Source: Fasciola hepatica (taxonomy: Eukaryota; Platyhelminthes; Trematoda; Plagiorchiida; Fasciolidae). From it: DNA of 64,000 bases. The position numbers were made by a program, and so were the translations under genes. The notes under the pieces are model-generated. The model was given only the letters and a program-made list of their open reading frames with translations. It ran no database searches and was not told where the DNA came from. Positions 13,587 to 25,942 of this stretch are shown here, piece by piece (the first letter of the stretch is position 1; each line of letters begins with the position of its first letter). The DNA is taken from the NCBI GenBank assembly GCA_948099385.1, contig CANUEZ040000205.1, positions 1,860,001 to 1,924,000 of the forward strand, written 5' to 3'.

Positions 13587-14846
13587 CACATCGATCGAGC
13601 AACCACGGGGACTCCAACAACCGCTGAACCATTGTGAATCGAACAACTTAACAACACAAGGCTATCCGGGATGGCTCTCAACGCTTTGTTCAACATCTAC
13701 ACTACATGATATAGCACCCTTCCCAATCTCGCTTTGAATGGTAAGAACCAGCTTCGCGCACACAGATCGACTCATATGATGGATGACTTCTCTGTAGGGG
13801 CATAAGTACAACCAACGCATTCCAAAATGAACATCCTACAAAGCTTCCTTACTATGCATGCAATTGATTAGTAGTACGAGATTAGATAATATTAGATTAG
13901 ATTAGATTTGTGTAATATGATTGGTCATGCAGCTTGAACGCTCAACTGAGCATTGAAATCCATGGAAGCACTCACTGTACAGCTGTTTCATCCTTGTTCG
14001 GACTCGACTCATCTGCAGTGCACATCGACCGTGCCCACACGGGCACTCCAACAACCGGTGAACCATTGTGAATCGAACAACTTAACAACACAAGGCTATC
14101 CGGGATGGCTCTCAACGCTTTGCACCACATCTACACTACATGATATAGCACCCTTCCCAAACTCACTTCAAATTTGAATGGTAACAACCAGCTTCGCGCA
14201 CACCGATCGACTCCTATGATGGATGATTTCTCTGTAGGGGCCTAAGTACAACCAACGCATTCCCAAATGATAAACCTACACAGCTTCCTTACTATGCATG
14301 CAATTGATTAGTAGTACGAGATTAGATTAGATTATATTAGATTTGTTTAATATGATTGATCATGCAGCTTGAACGCTCAACTGAGCATTGAAATCCATGG
14401 AAGCACTCAGTGTACAGCTGTTTCATCCTTGTTCGGACTCGACTCATCAGCAGTGCACATCGACCGAGCCCACACGCGCACTCCAACAACCGGTGAACCA
14501 TTGTGAATCGAACAACTTAACAACACAAGGCTATCCGGGATGGCTATCAACGCTTTGTTCAACATGTACACTACATGATGTAGCACCCTTCCCAAACTCG
14601 CTTTCAATGGTAAGTACTAGATTCGCGCACACCGATCCACTCCTATGATGGATGACTTCTCTGTAGGGGCCTAAGTACAACCAACTTATTCCCAAATGAA
14701 CAACCTACACAGCTTCCTTACTATGCATGCAAATGATTAGTAGTACGAGATTAGATTAGATTAGATTAGATTAGAATAGATTTGTATAATATGATTGATC
14801 ATGCAGCTTGAACGCTCAACTGAGCATTGAAATCCATGGAAGCACT

Positions 14847-14894
14847 CACTGTACAGCTGTTTCATCCTTGTTCGGACTCGACTCATCAGCAGTG
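14847..14894 (-). ncRNA. hammerhead copy, intact, GAACAA loop II
   Basis: The only other intact ribozyme in the diverged left segment (before about 19 kb). It matches the representative interior copy base for base over the 48-nt motif. Confidence 0.88.
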
Positions 14895-17800
14895 CACATC
14901 GACCGAGCAACCACGGGGACTCCAACAACCGCTGAACCACTGTGAATCGAACAACTCAACAACACAAGGCTATCCGGGATGGCTATCAACGCTTTGTTCA
15001 ACATCTACACTACATCATACAGCATCCTTCCCAAACTCGCTTCAAATTTGAATGGTAACAACCAGCTTCGCGCACACCGATCCACTCCTATGATGGATGA
15101 CTTCTCTGTAGGGGCCTAAGTACAACCAACGCATTCCCAAATGATAAACCTACACAGCTTCCTTATTATGCATGCAATTGATTATTAGTACGAGATTGGA
15201 TTAAATTAGATTAGATTAGATATTTATGATATGATTCATCATGCAGCTTGAACGCTCAACTGAGCATTGAAATCCAAGGAAACACTGTACAGCTGATTCA
15301 TGCTTGATGAGTCTCGACTCATCAGCAGTGCACATCGACCGAGCAACCACGGGGACTCCAACAACCGCTGAACCATTGTGAATCGAACAACTCAACAACA
15401 CAAGGCTATCCGGGATGGCTATCAACGCTTTGTTCAACATCTACACTACATCATATAGCACCCTTCCCAAACTCGCTTTCAATGGTAAGAACCAGCTTCG
15501 CGCACACCGATCCACTCCTATGATGGATGACTTCTCTGTAGGGGCCTACGTACAACCAACGCATTCCCCAATGGAAAACCTACACAGCTTCCTTACTATG
15601 CATGCAATTGATTAGTAGTTCGACATTAGATTAGATAAGATTAGATTAGATTAGTTTAGATTTGTATAATATGATTGATCATGCAGCTTGTACGCTCAAC
15701 TGAGCAATGAAATCCATGGAAGCACTGTACAGCTGAATCATGCTTGTTGGGATTAGACTCACCAGCAGTGCACATCGACCGAGCCCACACGCGCACTCCA
15801 ACAACCGGTGAACCATTGTGAATCGAACAACGTAACAACACAAGGCTATCCGGGATCGCTATCAACGCTTTGTTCAACATCTACACTACATGATGTAGCA
15901 CCCTTCCCAAACTCGCTTTGAATGGTAAGAACTAGATTCGCGCACACCGATCCACTCCTATGATGGATGACTTCTCTGTAGGGGCCTAAGTACAACCAAC
16001 GCATTCCCAAATGAAAAACCTACACAGCTTCCTTACTATGCATGCAATTGATTAGTAGTAGGAGATTAGATTAGATTAGATTAGATTAGAATAGATTTGT
16101 ATAATATGATTGATCATGCAGCTTGAGCGCTCAACTGAGCATTGAAATCCATGGAAGCACTCATTGTACAGCTGTTTCATCCTTGTTCGGACTCGACTCA
16201 TCAGCAGTGCATATCGACCGAGCAACCACGGGCACTCCAACAACCGGTGAACCATTGTGAATCGAACAACTCAACAACACAAGGCTATCCGGGATGGCTA
16301 TCAACGCTTTGTTCAACATCTACACTACATCATATAGCACTCTTCCCAATCTCGCTTCGAATGTTAAGAACCAGCTTCGCGCACACCGATCGACTCTTAT
16401 GATGGATGACTCATCTGTAGGGGCCTAAGTACAAACAACGCATTCCCAAATGAACAACCTACACAGCTTCCTTACTATGCATGCAATTGATTAGTAGTAC
16501 GAGATTAGATTAGAATAGATTAGATTAGATTAGATTTGTATAATATGATTGATCATGCAGCTTGAACGCTCAACTGAGCATTGAAATGCATGGAAGCACT
16601 GTACAGCGGTTTCATCATTGTTCGGACTCGATTCATCAGCAGTGCACATCGACCGAGCCCACACGGGCACTCCAACAACCGGTGAACCATTGTGAATCGA
16701 ACAACTTAACAACACAAGGCTATCCGGGATGGCTCTCAACGCTTCGTTCAACATCTACACTACATGATATAGCACCCTTCCCAAACTCGCTTTGAATGGT
16801 AACAACCAGCTTCGCGCACACCGATCGACTCCTATGATGGATGACTTCTCTGTACGGGCCTAAGTACAACCAACGCATTCCCAAATGAAAAACCTACACA
16901 GCTTCCTTACTATGCACGCAATTGATTAGTAGTAGGAGAATAGATTAGATTAGATTAGATAAGATTAGATTAGATTAGATTAGATTAGATTTGTATAATA
17001 TGATTTATCATGCAGCTTGAACGCTCAACTGAGCATTGAAATGCATGGAAGCACTGTACAGCTGATTCATCCTCTAAGGGACTCGACTCATCAGCAGTGC
17101 ACATCGACCGAGTAACCACGGGGACTCCAACAACCGCTGAACCATTGTGAATGGAACAACTCAACAACACGAGGCTATCCGGGATGGCTATCAACGCTTT
17201 GTTCAACATCTGCACTACATGATCCAGCACCCTTCCCGAAGTCGCTTCAAATTTGAATGGTAACAACCAGCTTCGTGCACACCGATCGACTTCTATGATG
17301 GATGATTTCTCTGTAGGGGCCTAAGTACGACCAACGCATTCCCAAATGAACATCCTACACAGCTTCCTTACTATGCATGCAATTGATTAGTAGTACGAGA
17401 TTAGATTAGATTAGATTAGATTTGTGTAATATGATTGATCATGCAGCTTGAACGCTCAACTGAGCATTGAAATGCATGTAAACACTGTACAGCTGATTCA
17501 TCCTCTATGTCACTCGACTCGTCAGCAGTGCACATCGACCGAGCCCACACGCGCACTCCAACAACCGGTGAAAAATTGTGAATCGAACAACTTAACAACA
17601 CAAGGCTATCCGGGATGGCTATCAACGCTTTGTTCAACATCTGCACTACATGATATAGCAACCTTCCCAAACTCGCTTCAAATTCGAATGGTAAGAACCA
17701 GCTTCGCGCACACCGATCGACTCCTATGATGGATTACTTCTCTGTAGGGGCCTAAGTACAACCAACGCATTCCCAAATGATAAACCTACACAGCTTCCTT

Positions 17801-20612
17801 ACTATGCATGCAATTGATTAGTAGTAGGAGATTAGATTAGATTAGATTAGATTTGGGTAATATGATTGATCGTGCAGCTTGAACGCTCAACTGAGCATTG
17901 AAATGCATGGAAGCACTGTACAGCTGATTCATCCTCTAAGGGACTCGACTCATCAGCAGTGCACATCGACCGAGCCCACACGCGCACTCCAACAACCGGT
18001 GAACCATTGTGAATCGAACAACTTAACAACACAAGGCTATCCGGGATGGCTATCAACGCTTTGTTCAACATCTACACTACATCATATATAGCACCCTTCC
18101 CAAACGGGCTTCAAATTTGAATGGTAACAACCAGCTTCGCGCACACCGATCGACTCCTATGATGGATGACTTCTCTGTAGGGGCCTAAGTACAACCAACG
18201 CATTCCCGAATGAACAACCTACACAGCTTCCTTACTATGCATGCAATTGATTAGTAGTACGAGATTAGATTAGATTAGATTAGATTAGATTAGATTTGTG
18301 TAATATGATTGATCATGAAGCTTGGACGGTCAACTGAGCATTGACATCCATGGAAGCACTCATTGTACAGCTGTTTCATCCTTGTTCGGACTCGACTCAT
18401 TAGCAGTGCACATCGACCGAGCAACCACGGGGACTCCAACAACCGCTGAACCATTGTGAATCGAACAACATAACAAAACAAGGCTATCCGGGATGGATAT
18501 CAACGCTTTGTTCAACATCTACACTACATCATATAGTATCCTTCCCAAACTGGCTTCAAATTTGAATAGTAACAACAAGCTTCGCGCACACCGATCGACT
18601 CCTATGATGGATGACTTCTCTGTACGGGCCTCAGTACAACCAACGCATTCCCAAATGAAAAACCTACACAGCTTCCTTACTATGCATGCAATTGATTAGT
18701 AGTACGAGATAAGATTATATTAGATTATATTCAATTAGATTAGATTAGATTAGATTAGATTAGAATAGATTTGTATAATATGATTGATCATGCAGCTTGA
18801 ACGCTCAACTGAGCATTGAAATCCATGGAAGCACTGTACAGCTGATTCATCGTTGTTGGGACTCGACTCATCAGCAGTGTACATCGACCGAGCCCACACG
18901 CGCAATCCAACAACCGGTGAACCATTGTGAATCGAACAACTTAACAACACAAGGCTATCCGGGATCGCTCTCAACGCTTTGTTCAACATCTACACTACAT
19001 CATATATAGCACCCTTCCCAAACTGGATTCAAATTTGATGGGTAAGAACCAGCTTCGCGCACACCGATCCACTCCTATGATGGATGAATTCTCTGTAGGG
19101 GCCCAAATACAACCAACGCATTCCCAAATGAACATCATACACTACATCCTTACTATGCATGCAATTGATTAGTAGTACGAGATTAGATTAGATTAGATTA
19201 GGATACATTTGTATATTATGATTGATCATGCAGCTTGAACGCTCAACTAAGCATTGAAATCCATGGAAGCACTCACTGTACAGCTGTTTCATCCTTGTTC
19301 GGACTCGACTCATCAGCAGTGCACATCGACCGAGCAAATACGGGCACTCCAACAACCGGTGAACCATTGTGAATCGAACAACTCAACAACACAAGGCTAT
19401 CCGGGATCGCTATCAACGCTTTGTTCAACATCTACACTACATCATATATAGCACCCTTCCCAAACTGGATTCAAATCTCAATAGTAACAACCAGCTTCGC
19501 GCACACCGATCCACTCCTATGATGGATGACTTCTCTGTAGGGGCCTAAGTACAACCAACGCATTCCCAAATGAACATCCTACACAGCTTCCTTACTATGC
19601 ATGCAATTGATTAGTAGTAGGAGATTAGATTAGATTAGATTAGAATAGATTTGTATAATATGATTGATCATGCAGCTCGAACGCTCAACTGAGCATTGAA
19701 ATCCATGGAAGCACTCACTGTACAGCTGTTTCATCCTTGTTCGGACTCGACTCATCAGCAGTGCACATCGACCGAGCAACCACGGGGACTCCAACAAACG
19801 GTGAACCATTGTGAATCGAACAACTCAACAACACAAGGCTATCCGGGATCGCTATCAACGCTTTGTTCAACATCTACACTACATCATATATAGCACCCTT
19901 CCCAAACTGGATTCAAATTTCAATGGTAACAACCAGCTTCGCGCACATCGATCCACTCCTATGATGGATGACTTCTCTGTAGGGGCCTAAGTACAACCAA
20001 CGCATTCCCAAATGAAAAACCTACACTGCTTGTTTACTATGCATGCAATTGATTAGTATTAGGAGATTAGATTAGATTAGATTAGATTAGATTAGATTAG
20101 AATAGATTTGTATAATATGATTGATCATGCAGCTTGAACGCTCAACTGAGCAATGAAATCCATGGAAGCACTCATTGTACAGCTGTGTCATCCTTGTTCG
20201 GACTCGACTCATCAGCAGTGCACATCGACCGAGCAACCACGGGGACTTCAACAACCGCTGATCCATTGTGAATCGAACAACTTAACAAAACAAGGCTATC
20301 CGGGATGGCTATCAACGCTTTGTTCAACATCTACACTACATCATATAGCATCCTTCCCAAACTGGCTTCAAATTTGAATAGTAACAACAAGCTTCGCGCA
20401 CACCGATCGACTCCCATGATGGATGACTTCTCTGTAGGGGCCTAAGTACAACCAACGCATTCCCAAATGAACAACCTACACAGCTTCCTTACTATGCATG
20501 CAATTGATTAGTAGTAGGAGATTAGATTAGATTAGATTAGAAAAGATTTGTATAATATGATTGATCATGCAGCTTGAACGCTCAACTGAGCATTGAAATC
20601 CATGGAAGCACT

Positions 20613-20660
20613 CACTGTACAGCTGTTTCATCCTTGTTCGGACTCGACTCATCAGCAGTG
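20613..20660 (-). ncRNA. type I hammerhead ribozyme (representative intact copy)
   Basis: Read on the minus strand: stem I 5' side CACUG (20660-20656), core C3-A9 CUGAUGA (20655-20649), stem II region of 19 nt (20648-20630), core G12-A15.1 GAAA (20629-20626), stem III CAG/CUG (20625-20620), then U16.1 and A17 (20619, 20618), and stem I 3' side CAGUG (20617-20613). Stem I pairs five bases without mismatch, A15.1 pairs with U16.1, C15.2 with G16.2, and the predicted cleavage is after GUA, between 20618 and 20617. Stem II can form G-U, U-A and C-G next to the core, or a 4-bp GUCC/GGAU helix with a GAACAA loop further out, because GAGTC is duplicated. Known hammerheads of satellites and retrozymes share the open stem I and very short stem III. 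Cleavage yields a 2',3'-cyclic phosphate and a 5'-hydroxyl. Activity itself is inferred. Confidence 0.92.
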
Positions 20661-20709
20661 CACATCGACCGAGCAACCACGGGGACTCCAACAACCGCTG
20701 AACCATTGT

Positions 20710-20718
20710 GAATCGAAC
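20710..20718 (-). promoter_or_regulatory. Pol III B-box-like motif in the representative monomer
   Basis: Minus strand GTTCGATTC fits the tRNA T-loop/B-box pattern GTTCRANNC exactly. It starts 33 nt after the start of the A-box-like site, and its end is 50 nt upstream of the hammerhead. The flanking bases do not form a proper T stem, so this is not a tRNA gene. It could be a tRNA-derived SINE-type promoter remnant. The site is conserved in almost all monomers. Confidence 0.33.
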
Positions 20719-20739
20719 AACTTAACAACACAAGGCTAT

Positions 20740-20751
20740 CCGGGATGGCTA
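20740..20751 (-). promoter_or_regulatory. Pol III A-box-like motif in the representative monomer
   Basis: Minus strand TAGCCATCCCGG agrees with the A-box consensus TRGCNNARYNGG at 10 of 12 positions. It lies about 80 nt upstream of the ribozyme on the same strand. Nearly every monomer has this site, as TAGCCATCCCGG or TAGCGATCCCGG. A chance match is possible, since the two mismatches fall at consensus positions A and R. Confidence 0.3.
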
Positions 20752-20783
20752 TCAACGCTTTGTTCAACATCTACACTACATCA

Positions 20784-20789
20784 TATATA
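20784..20789 (-). promoter_or_regulatory. TATA-like element upstream of the A-box-like site
   Basis: TATATA lies about 33 nt upstream of the A-box-like motif on the minus strand. Monomers differ by one TA unit here (CATCATATAGC or CATCATATATAGC), so its strength would vary from copy to copy. A regulatory role is a guess from position only. Confidence 0.2.
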
Positions 20790-21039
20790 GCACCCTTCCC
20801 AAACTGGATTCAAATTTCAATGGTAACAACCAGCTTCGCGCACACCGATCGACTCCTATGATGGATGACTTCTCTGTAGGGGCCTCAGTACAACCAACTT
20901 ATTCCCAAATGAAAAAACTACACAGCTTCCTTACTATGCATGCAATTGATTCGTAGTACGATATTAGATCAGATTAGATTAGATTAGAATAGATTTGTAT
21001 AATATGATTGATCATGCAGCTTGAACGCTCAACTGAGCA

Positions 21040-23216
21040 TTGAAATCCATGGAAGCACTCACTGTACAGCTGTATCATCCTTGTTGGACTCGACTCATCA
21101 GCAGTGCACATCGACCGAGCAACCACGGGGACTCCAACAACCGCTGAACCATTGTGAATCGAACAACTTAACAACACAAGGCTATCCGGGATGGCTATCA
21201 ACGCTTTGTTCAACATCTACAATACATCATATATAGCACCCTTCCAAACTGGCTTCAAATTTGAATGGTAAGAACCAGCTTCGCGCACACCGATCGACTC
21301 CTATGATGGATGACTTCTCTGTAGGGGCCTTCGTACAACCAACGCATTCGCAAATGAAATACCTACACAGCTTCCTTACTAAGCATGCAATTGTTTAGTA
21401 GTAGGAGATTAGATTAGATTAGATTAGATTAGATTAGATTTGTGTAATATGATTGATCATGCAGCTTGAACGCTCAACTGAGCATTGAAATCCATGGAAG
21501 CACTCACTGTACAGCTGTTTCATCCTTGTTCGGACTCGACTCATTAGCAGTGCACATCGACCGAGCAACCACGGGGACTCCAACAACCGGTGAACCATTG
21601 TGAATCGAACAACTTGACAACACAAGGCTATCCGGGATGGCTCTCAACGCTTTGTTCAACATCTACACTACATCATATATAGCACCCTTCCCAAACTGGC
21701 TTCAAATTGGAATAGTAACAACCAGCTTCGCGCACACCGATCGACTCCTATGATGGATGACTTCTCTGTAGGGGCCTAAGTACAACCAACGCATTCCCAA
21801 ATGAAAAACCTACACAGCTTCCTTACTATGCATGCAATTGATTAGTAGTAGGAGATTAGACTAGATTAGATTAGATTAGAATAGATTTGTATAAAATGAT
21901 TGATCATGCAGCTTGAACGCTCAACTGAGCATTGACATCCATGGAAGCACTCATTGTACAGCTGTTTCATCCTTGTTCGGACTCGACTCATCAGCAGTGC
22001 ACATCGACCGAGCAACCACGGGGACTCCAACAACCGCTGAACCATTGTGAATCGAACAACTTAACAACACAAGTCTATCCGGGATGGCTATCAACGCTTT
22101 GTTCAACATCTACACTACATGATATAGCACCCTTCCCAAACTGGATTCAAATTTGAATGGTAACAACCAGCTTCGCGCACACCGATCCACTCCTATGATG
22201 GATGACTTCTCTGTAGGGGCCTAAGTACAACCAACGCATTCCCAAATGATAAACCTACACAGCTTCCTTACTATGCATGCAATTGATTAGTAGTAGGAGA
22301 TTAGATTAGATTAGATTAGATTAGAATAGATTTGTATAATATGATTGATCATGCAGCTTGAACGCTCAACTGAGCATTGAAATCCATGGAAGCACTGTAC
22401 AGCTGATTCATCGTCTAAGGGACTCGACTCATCAGCAGTGCACATCGACCGAGCAACCACGGGGACTCCAACAACCGCTGAACCATTGTGAATCGAACAA
22501 CTCAACAACACAAGGCTATCCGGGATGGCTATCAACGCTTTGTTCAACATCTACAATACATCATATAGCACACTTTCAAATTGGATTCAAATTTGAATGG
22601 TAACAACCAGCTTCGCGCACACCGATCGACTCCTTTGATGGATGACTTCTCTGTAGGGGCCTAAGTACAACCAACGCATTCCCAAATGAAAAACCTACAC
22701 AGCTTCCTTACTAAGCATGCAATTGTTTAGTAGTAGGAGATTAGATTAGATTAGATTAGATTAGATTAGATTTGTGTAATATGATTGATCATGCAGCTTG
22801 AACGCTCAACTGAGCATTGAAATCCATGGAAGCACTCACTGTACAGCTGTTTCATCCTTGTTCGGACTCGACTCATCAGCAGTGCACATCGACCGAGCAA
22901 CCACGGGGACTCCAACAACCGGTGAACCATTGTGAATCGAACAACTTGACAACACAAGGCTATCCGGGATGGCTCTCAACGCTTTGTTCAACATCTACAC
23001 TACATCATATATAGCACCCTTCCCAAACTGGCTTCAAATTGGAATAGTAACAACCAGCTTCGCGCACACCGATCGACTCCTATGATGGATGACTTCTCTG
23101 TAGGGGCCTAAGTACAACCAACGCATTCCCAAATGATAAACCTACACAGCTTCCTTACTATGCATGCAATTGATTAGTAGTAGGAGATTAGATTAGATTA
23201 GATTCGAATAGATTTG
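21040..23216 (-). repeat. three-monomer block duplication (about 1.33 kb period)
   Basis: Rare variants recur 1.33 kb apart: CTACAATACATCAT at about 21218 and 22550, CTAAGCATGCAATTGTTTAG at about 21379 and 22711, and CAAATTGGAATAGTAAC at about 21704 and 23036. The pattern marks a local three-monomer duplication. Confidence 0.75.
21804..21808 (-). terminator. possible Pol III terminator (T5) in a subset of monomers
   Basis: Monomers with plus-strand GAAAAACCTAC read TTTTT on the minus strand, the simplest Pol III stop. This one lies about 145 nt downstream of the ribozyme at 21952-21999. Other monomers have GATAAACC, GAACAACC or GAACATCC at the same place and lack a T run, which would allow read-through. 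Confidence 0.2.
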
Positions 23217-25942
23217 TGTAATATGATTGATCATGCAGCTTGAACGCTCAACTGAGCATTGAAATCCATGGAAGCACTCACTGTACAGCTGTTTCATCCT
23301 TGTTCGGACTCGACTCATTAGCAGTGCACATCGACCGAGCAACCACGGGGACTCCAACAACCGCTGAACCATTGTGAATCGAACAACCTAACAACACAAG
23401 GCTATCCGGGATGGCTCTCAACGCTTTGTTCAACATCTACACTACATCATATAGCACCCTTCCAAACTGGCTTCAAATTTGAATGGTAACAACCAGCTTC
23501 GCGCACACCGATCGACTCCTATGATGGATGACTCATACGTAGGGGCTTAAGTACAATCAACGCATTCCCAAATAAACAACGTACACAGATTCCTTACTAT
23601 GCATGCAATTGATTAGTAGTAGGAGATTAGATTAGATTAGAATAGAATAGATTTGTCTAATATGATTGATCATGCAGCTTGAACGCTCAACTGAGCATTG
23701 AAATCCATGGAAGCACTCACTGTACAGCTGTTTCATCCTTGTTCGGACTCGACTCATCAGCAGTGCACATCGACCGAGCAACCACGGGGACTCCAACAAC
23801 CGCTGAACCATTGTGAATCGAACAACTTAACAACACAAGGCTATCCGGGATCGCTATCAACGCTTTGTTCAACATCTACACTACATCATATAGCACCCTT
23901 CCCAAACTGGATTCAAATTTAAATGGTAACAATCAGCTTCGCTCACACCGATCGACTCCTATGATGGATGGTTTCTCTGTAGCGGCCTGAGTACAACCAA
24001 CGCATTCCCAAATGATAAACCTACACAGCTTCCTTACTATGCATGCAATTGATTAGTAGTAGGAGATTAGATTAGATTAGATTAGATTAGAATAGATTTG
24101 TATAATATGATTGATCATGCAGCTTGAACGCTCAACTGAGCATTGAAATCCATGGAAGCACTCACTGTACAGCTGTTTCATCCTTGTTCCGACTCGACTC
24201 ATCAGCAGTGCACATCGACCGAGCAACCACGGGGACTCCAACAACCGCTGAACCATTGTGAATCGAACAACTTAACAACACAAGGCTATCCGGGATGGCT
24301 ATCAACGCTTTGTTCAACATCTACACTACATGATATATAGCACCCTTCCCAAACTGGCTTCAAATTTGAATGGTAACAACCAGCTTCGCGCACACCGATC
24401 GACTCCTATGATGGATGACTTCTCTGTAGGGGCCTAAGTACAACCAACGCATTCCCAAATGAACATCCTACACAGCTTCCTTACTATGCATGCAATTGTT
24501 GAGAAGTAGTAGGAGATTAGATTAGATTAGATTAGATTAGATTAGAATAGATTTGTATAATATGATTGATCATGCAGCTTGGACGCTCAACTGAGCATTG
24601 ACATCCATGGGAGCACTCACTGTACAGCAGTTTCTTCCTTGTTCGGACTCGACTCATCAGCAGTGCACATCGACCGAGCAACCACGGGGACTCCAACAAC
24701 CGCTGAACCATTGTGAATCGAACAACCTAACAACACAAGGCTATCCGGGATGGCTATCAACGCTTTGTTCAACATCTACACTACATCATATATAGCACCC
24801 TCCCCAAACTGGATTCAAATCTCAATAGTAACAACCAGCTTCGCGCACACCGATCGACTCCTATGATGGATGAATCTCTGTAGGGGCCTCAGTACAACCA
24901 ACGCATTCCCAAATGATAAACCTACACAGCTTCCTTACTTTGCATCCAATTGATTAGTAGTAGGAGATTAGATTAGATTAGATTAGATTAGATTAGATTT
25001 GTATAATATGATTGATCATGCAGCTTGAACGCTCAACTGAGCATTGAAATCCATGGAAGCACTCACTGTACTGCTGTTTCATCCTTGTTCGGACTCGACT
25101 CATCAGCAGTGCACATCGACCGAGCAACCACGGGGACTCCAACAACCGCTGAACCATTGTGAATCGAACAACCTAACAACACAAGGCTATCCAGGATGGC
25201 TATCAACGCTTTGTTCAACATCTACACTACATCATATGTCACCCATCCAAACTGGCTTCAAATTTGAATGGTAACAACCAGCTTCGCGCACACCGATCGA
25301 CTCCTATGATGGATGACTTCTCTGTAGGGGCCTAAGTACAACCAACGCATTCCCAAATGAACATCCTACACAGCTTCCTTACTATGCATGCAATTGATTA
25401 GTAGTAGGAGATTAGATTAGATTAGATTAGATTAGATTAGAATAGTTTTGTATAATATGATTGATCATGCAGCTTGAACGCTCAACTGAGCATTGAAATC
25501 CATGGAAGCACTCACTGTACAGCTGTTTCATCCTTGTTCGGACTCGACTCATCAGCAGTGCACATCGACCGAGCAACCACGGGGACTCCAACAACCGCTG
25601 AACCATTGTGAATCGAACAACTCAACAACACAAGGCTATCCGGGATGGCTATCAACGCTTTGTTCAACATCTACACTACATCATATAGCACCCTTCCCAA
25701 ACTGGCTTCAAATTTGAATGGTAACAACCAGCTTCGCGCACACCGATCGACTCCTATGATGGATGACTCCTCTGTAGGGGCCTAAGTACAACCAACGCAT
25801 TCCCAAATGAATAACATACACAGCTTCCCTACTATGCATGCAATTGATTAGTAGTAGGAGATTAGATTAGATTAGATTAGATTAGATTAGAATAGATTTG
25901 TATAATATGATTGATCATGCAGCTTGAACGCTCAACTGAGCA

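Larger units (their letters stand above)
12645..19253 (-). repeat. left-edge segment of diverged monomers
   Basis: About 15 monomers that mostly have GCCCACACG(C/G)GCACTCCAACAACCGGTG where the interior has GCAACCACGGGGACTCC and CCGCTG. Several read CTCGCTTTGAATGGTAAGAAC in place of the interior CTGGCTTCAAATTTGAATGG. Many have the 4-bp deletion and GAAU core. Only 2 of the 15 ribozymes are intact. Divergence at the array edge is what unequal exchange predicts. Confidence 0.8.
20559..21005 (-). repeat. representative satellite monomer (447 bp)
   Basis: This monomer runs from one GATTGATCATGCAG site to the base before the next. It contains an intact hammerhead (20613-20660), a B-box-like site (20710-20718), an A-box-like site (20740-20751), a TATATA (20784-20789) and the GATTA-rich segment (20963-20992), so it serves as a map for the others. 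In any monomer, if s is the first base of TTGAAATCC, the ribozyme lies at s+20 to s+67. In copies lacking the 4-bp CTCA/CACT element it lies at s+16 to s+63. Confidence 0.95.

Noticed and set aside
20710..20751. tRNA gene
   Set aside because: Only A-box and B-box-like strings are present. The bases around GTTCGATTC do not form a T stem and no acceptor or anticodon arm is visible.
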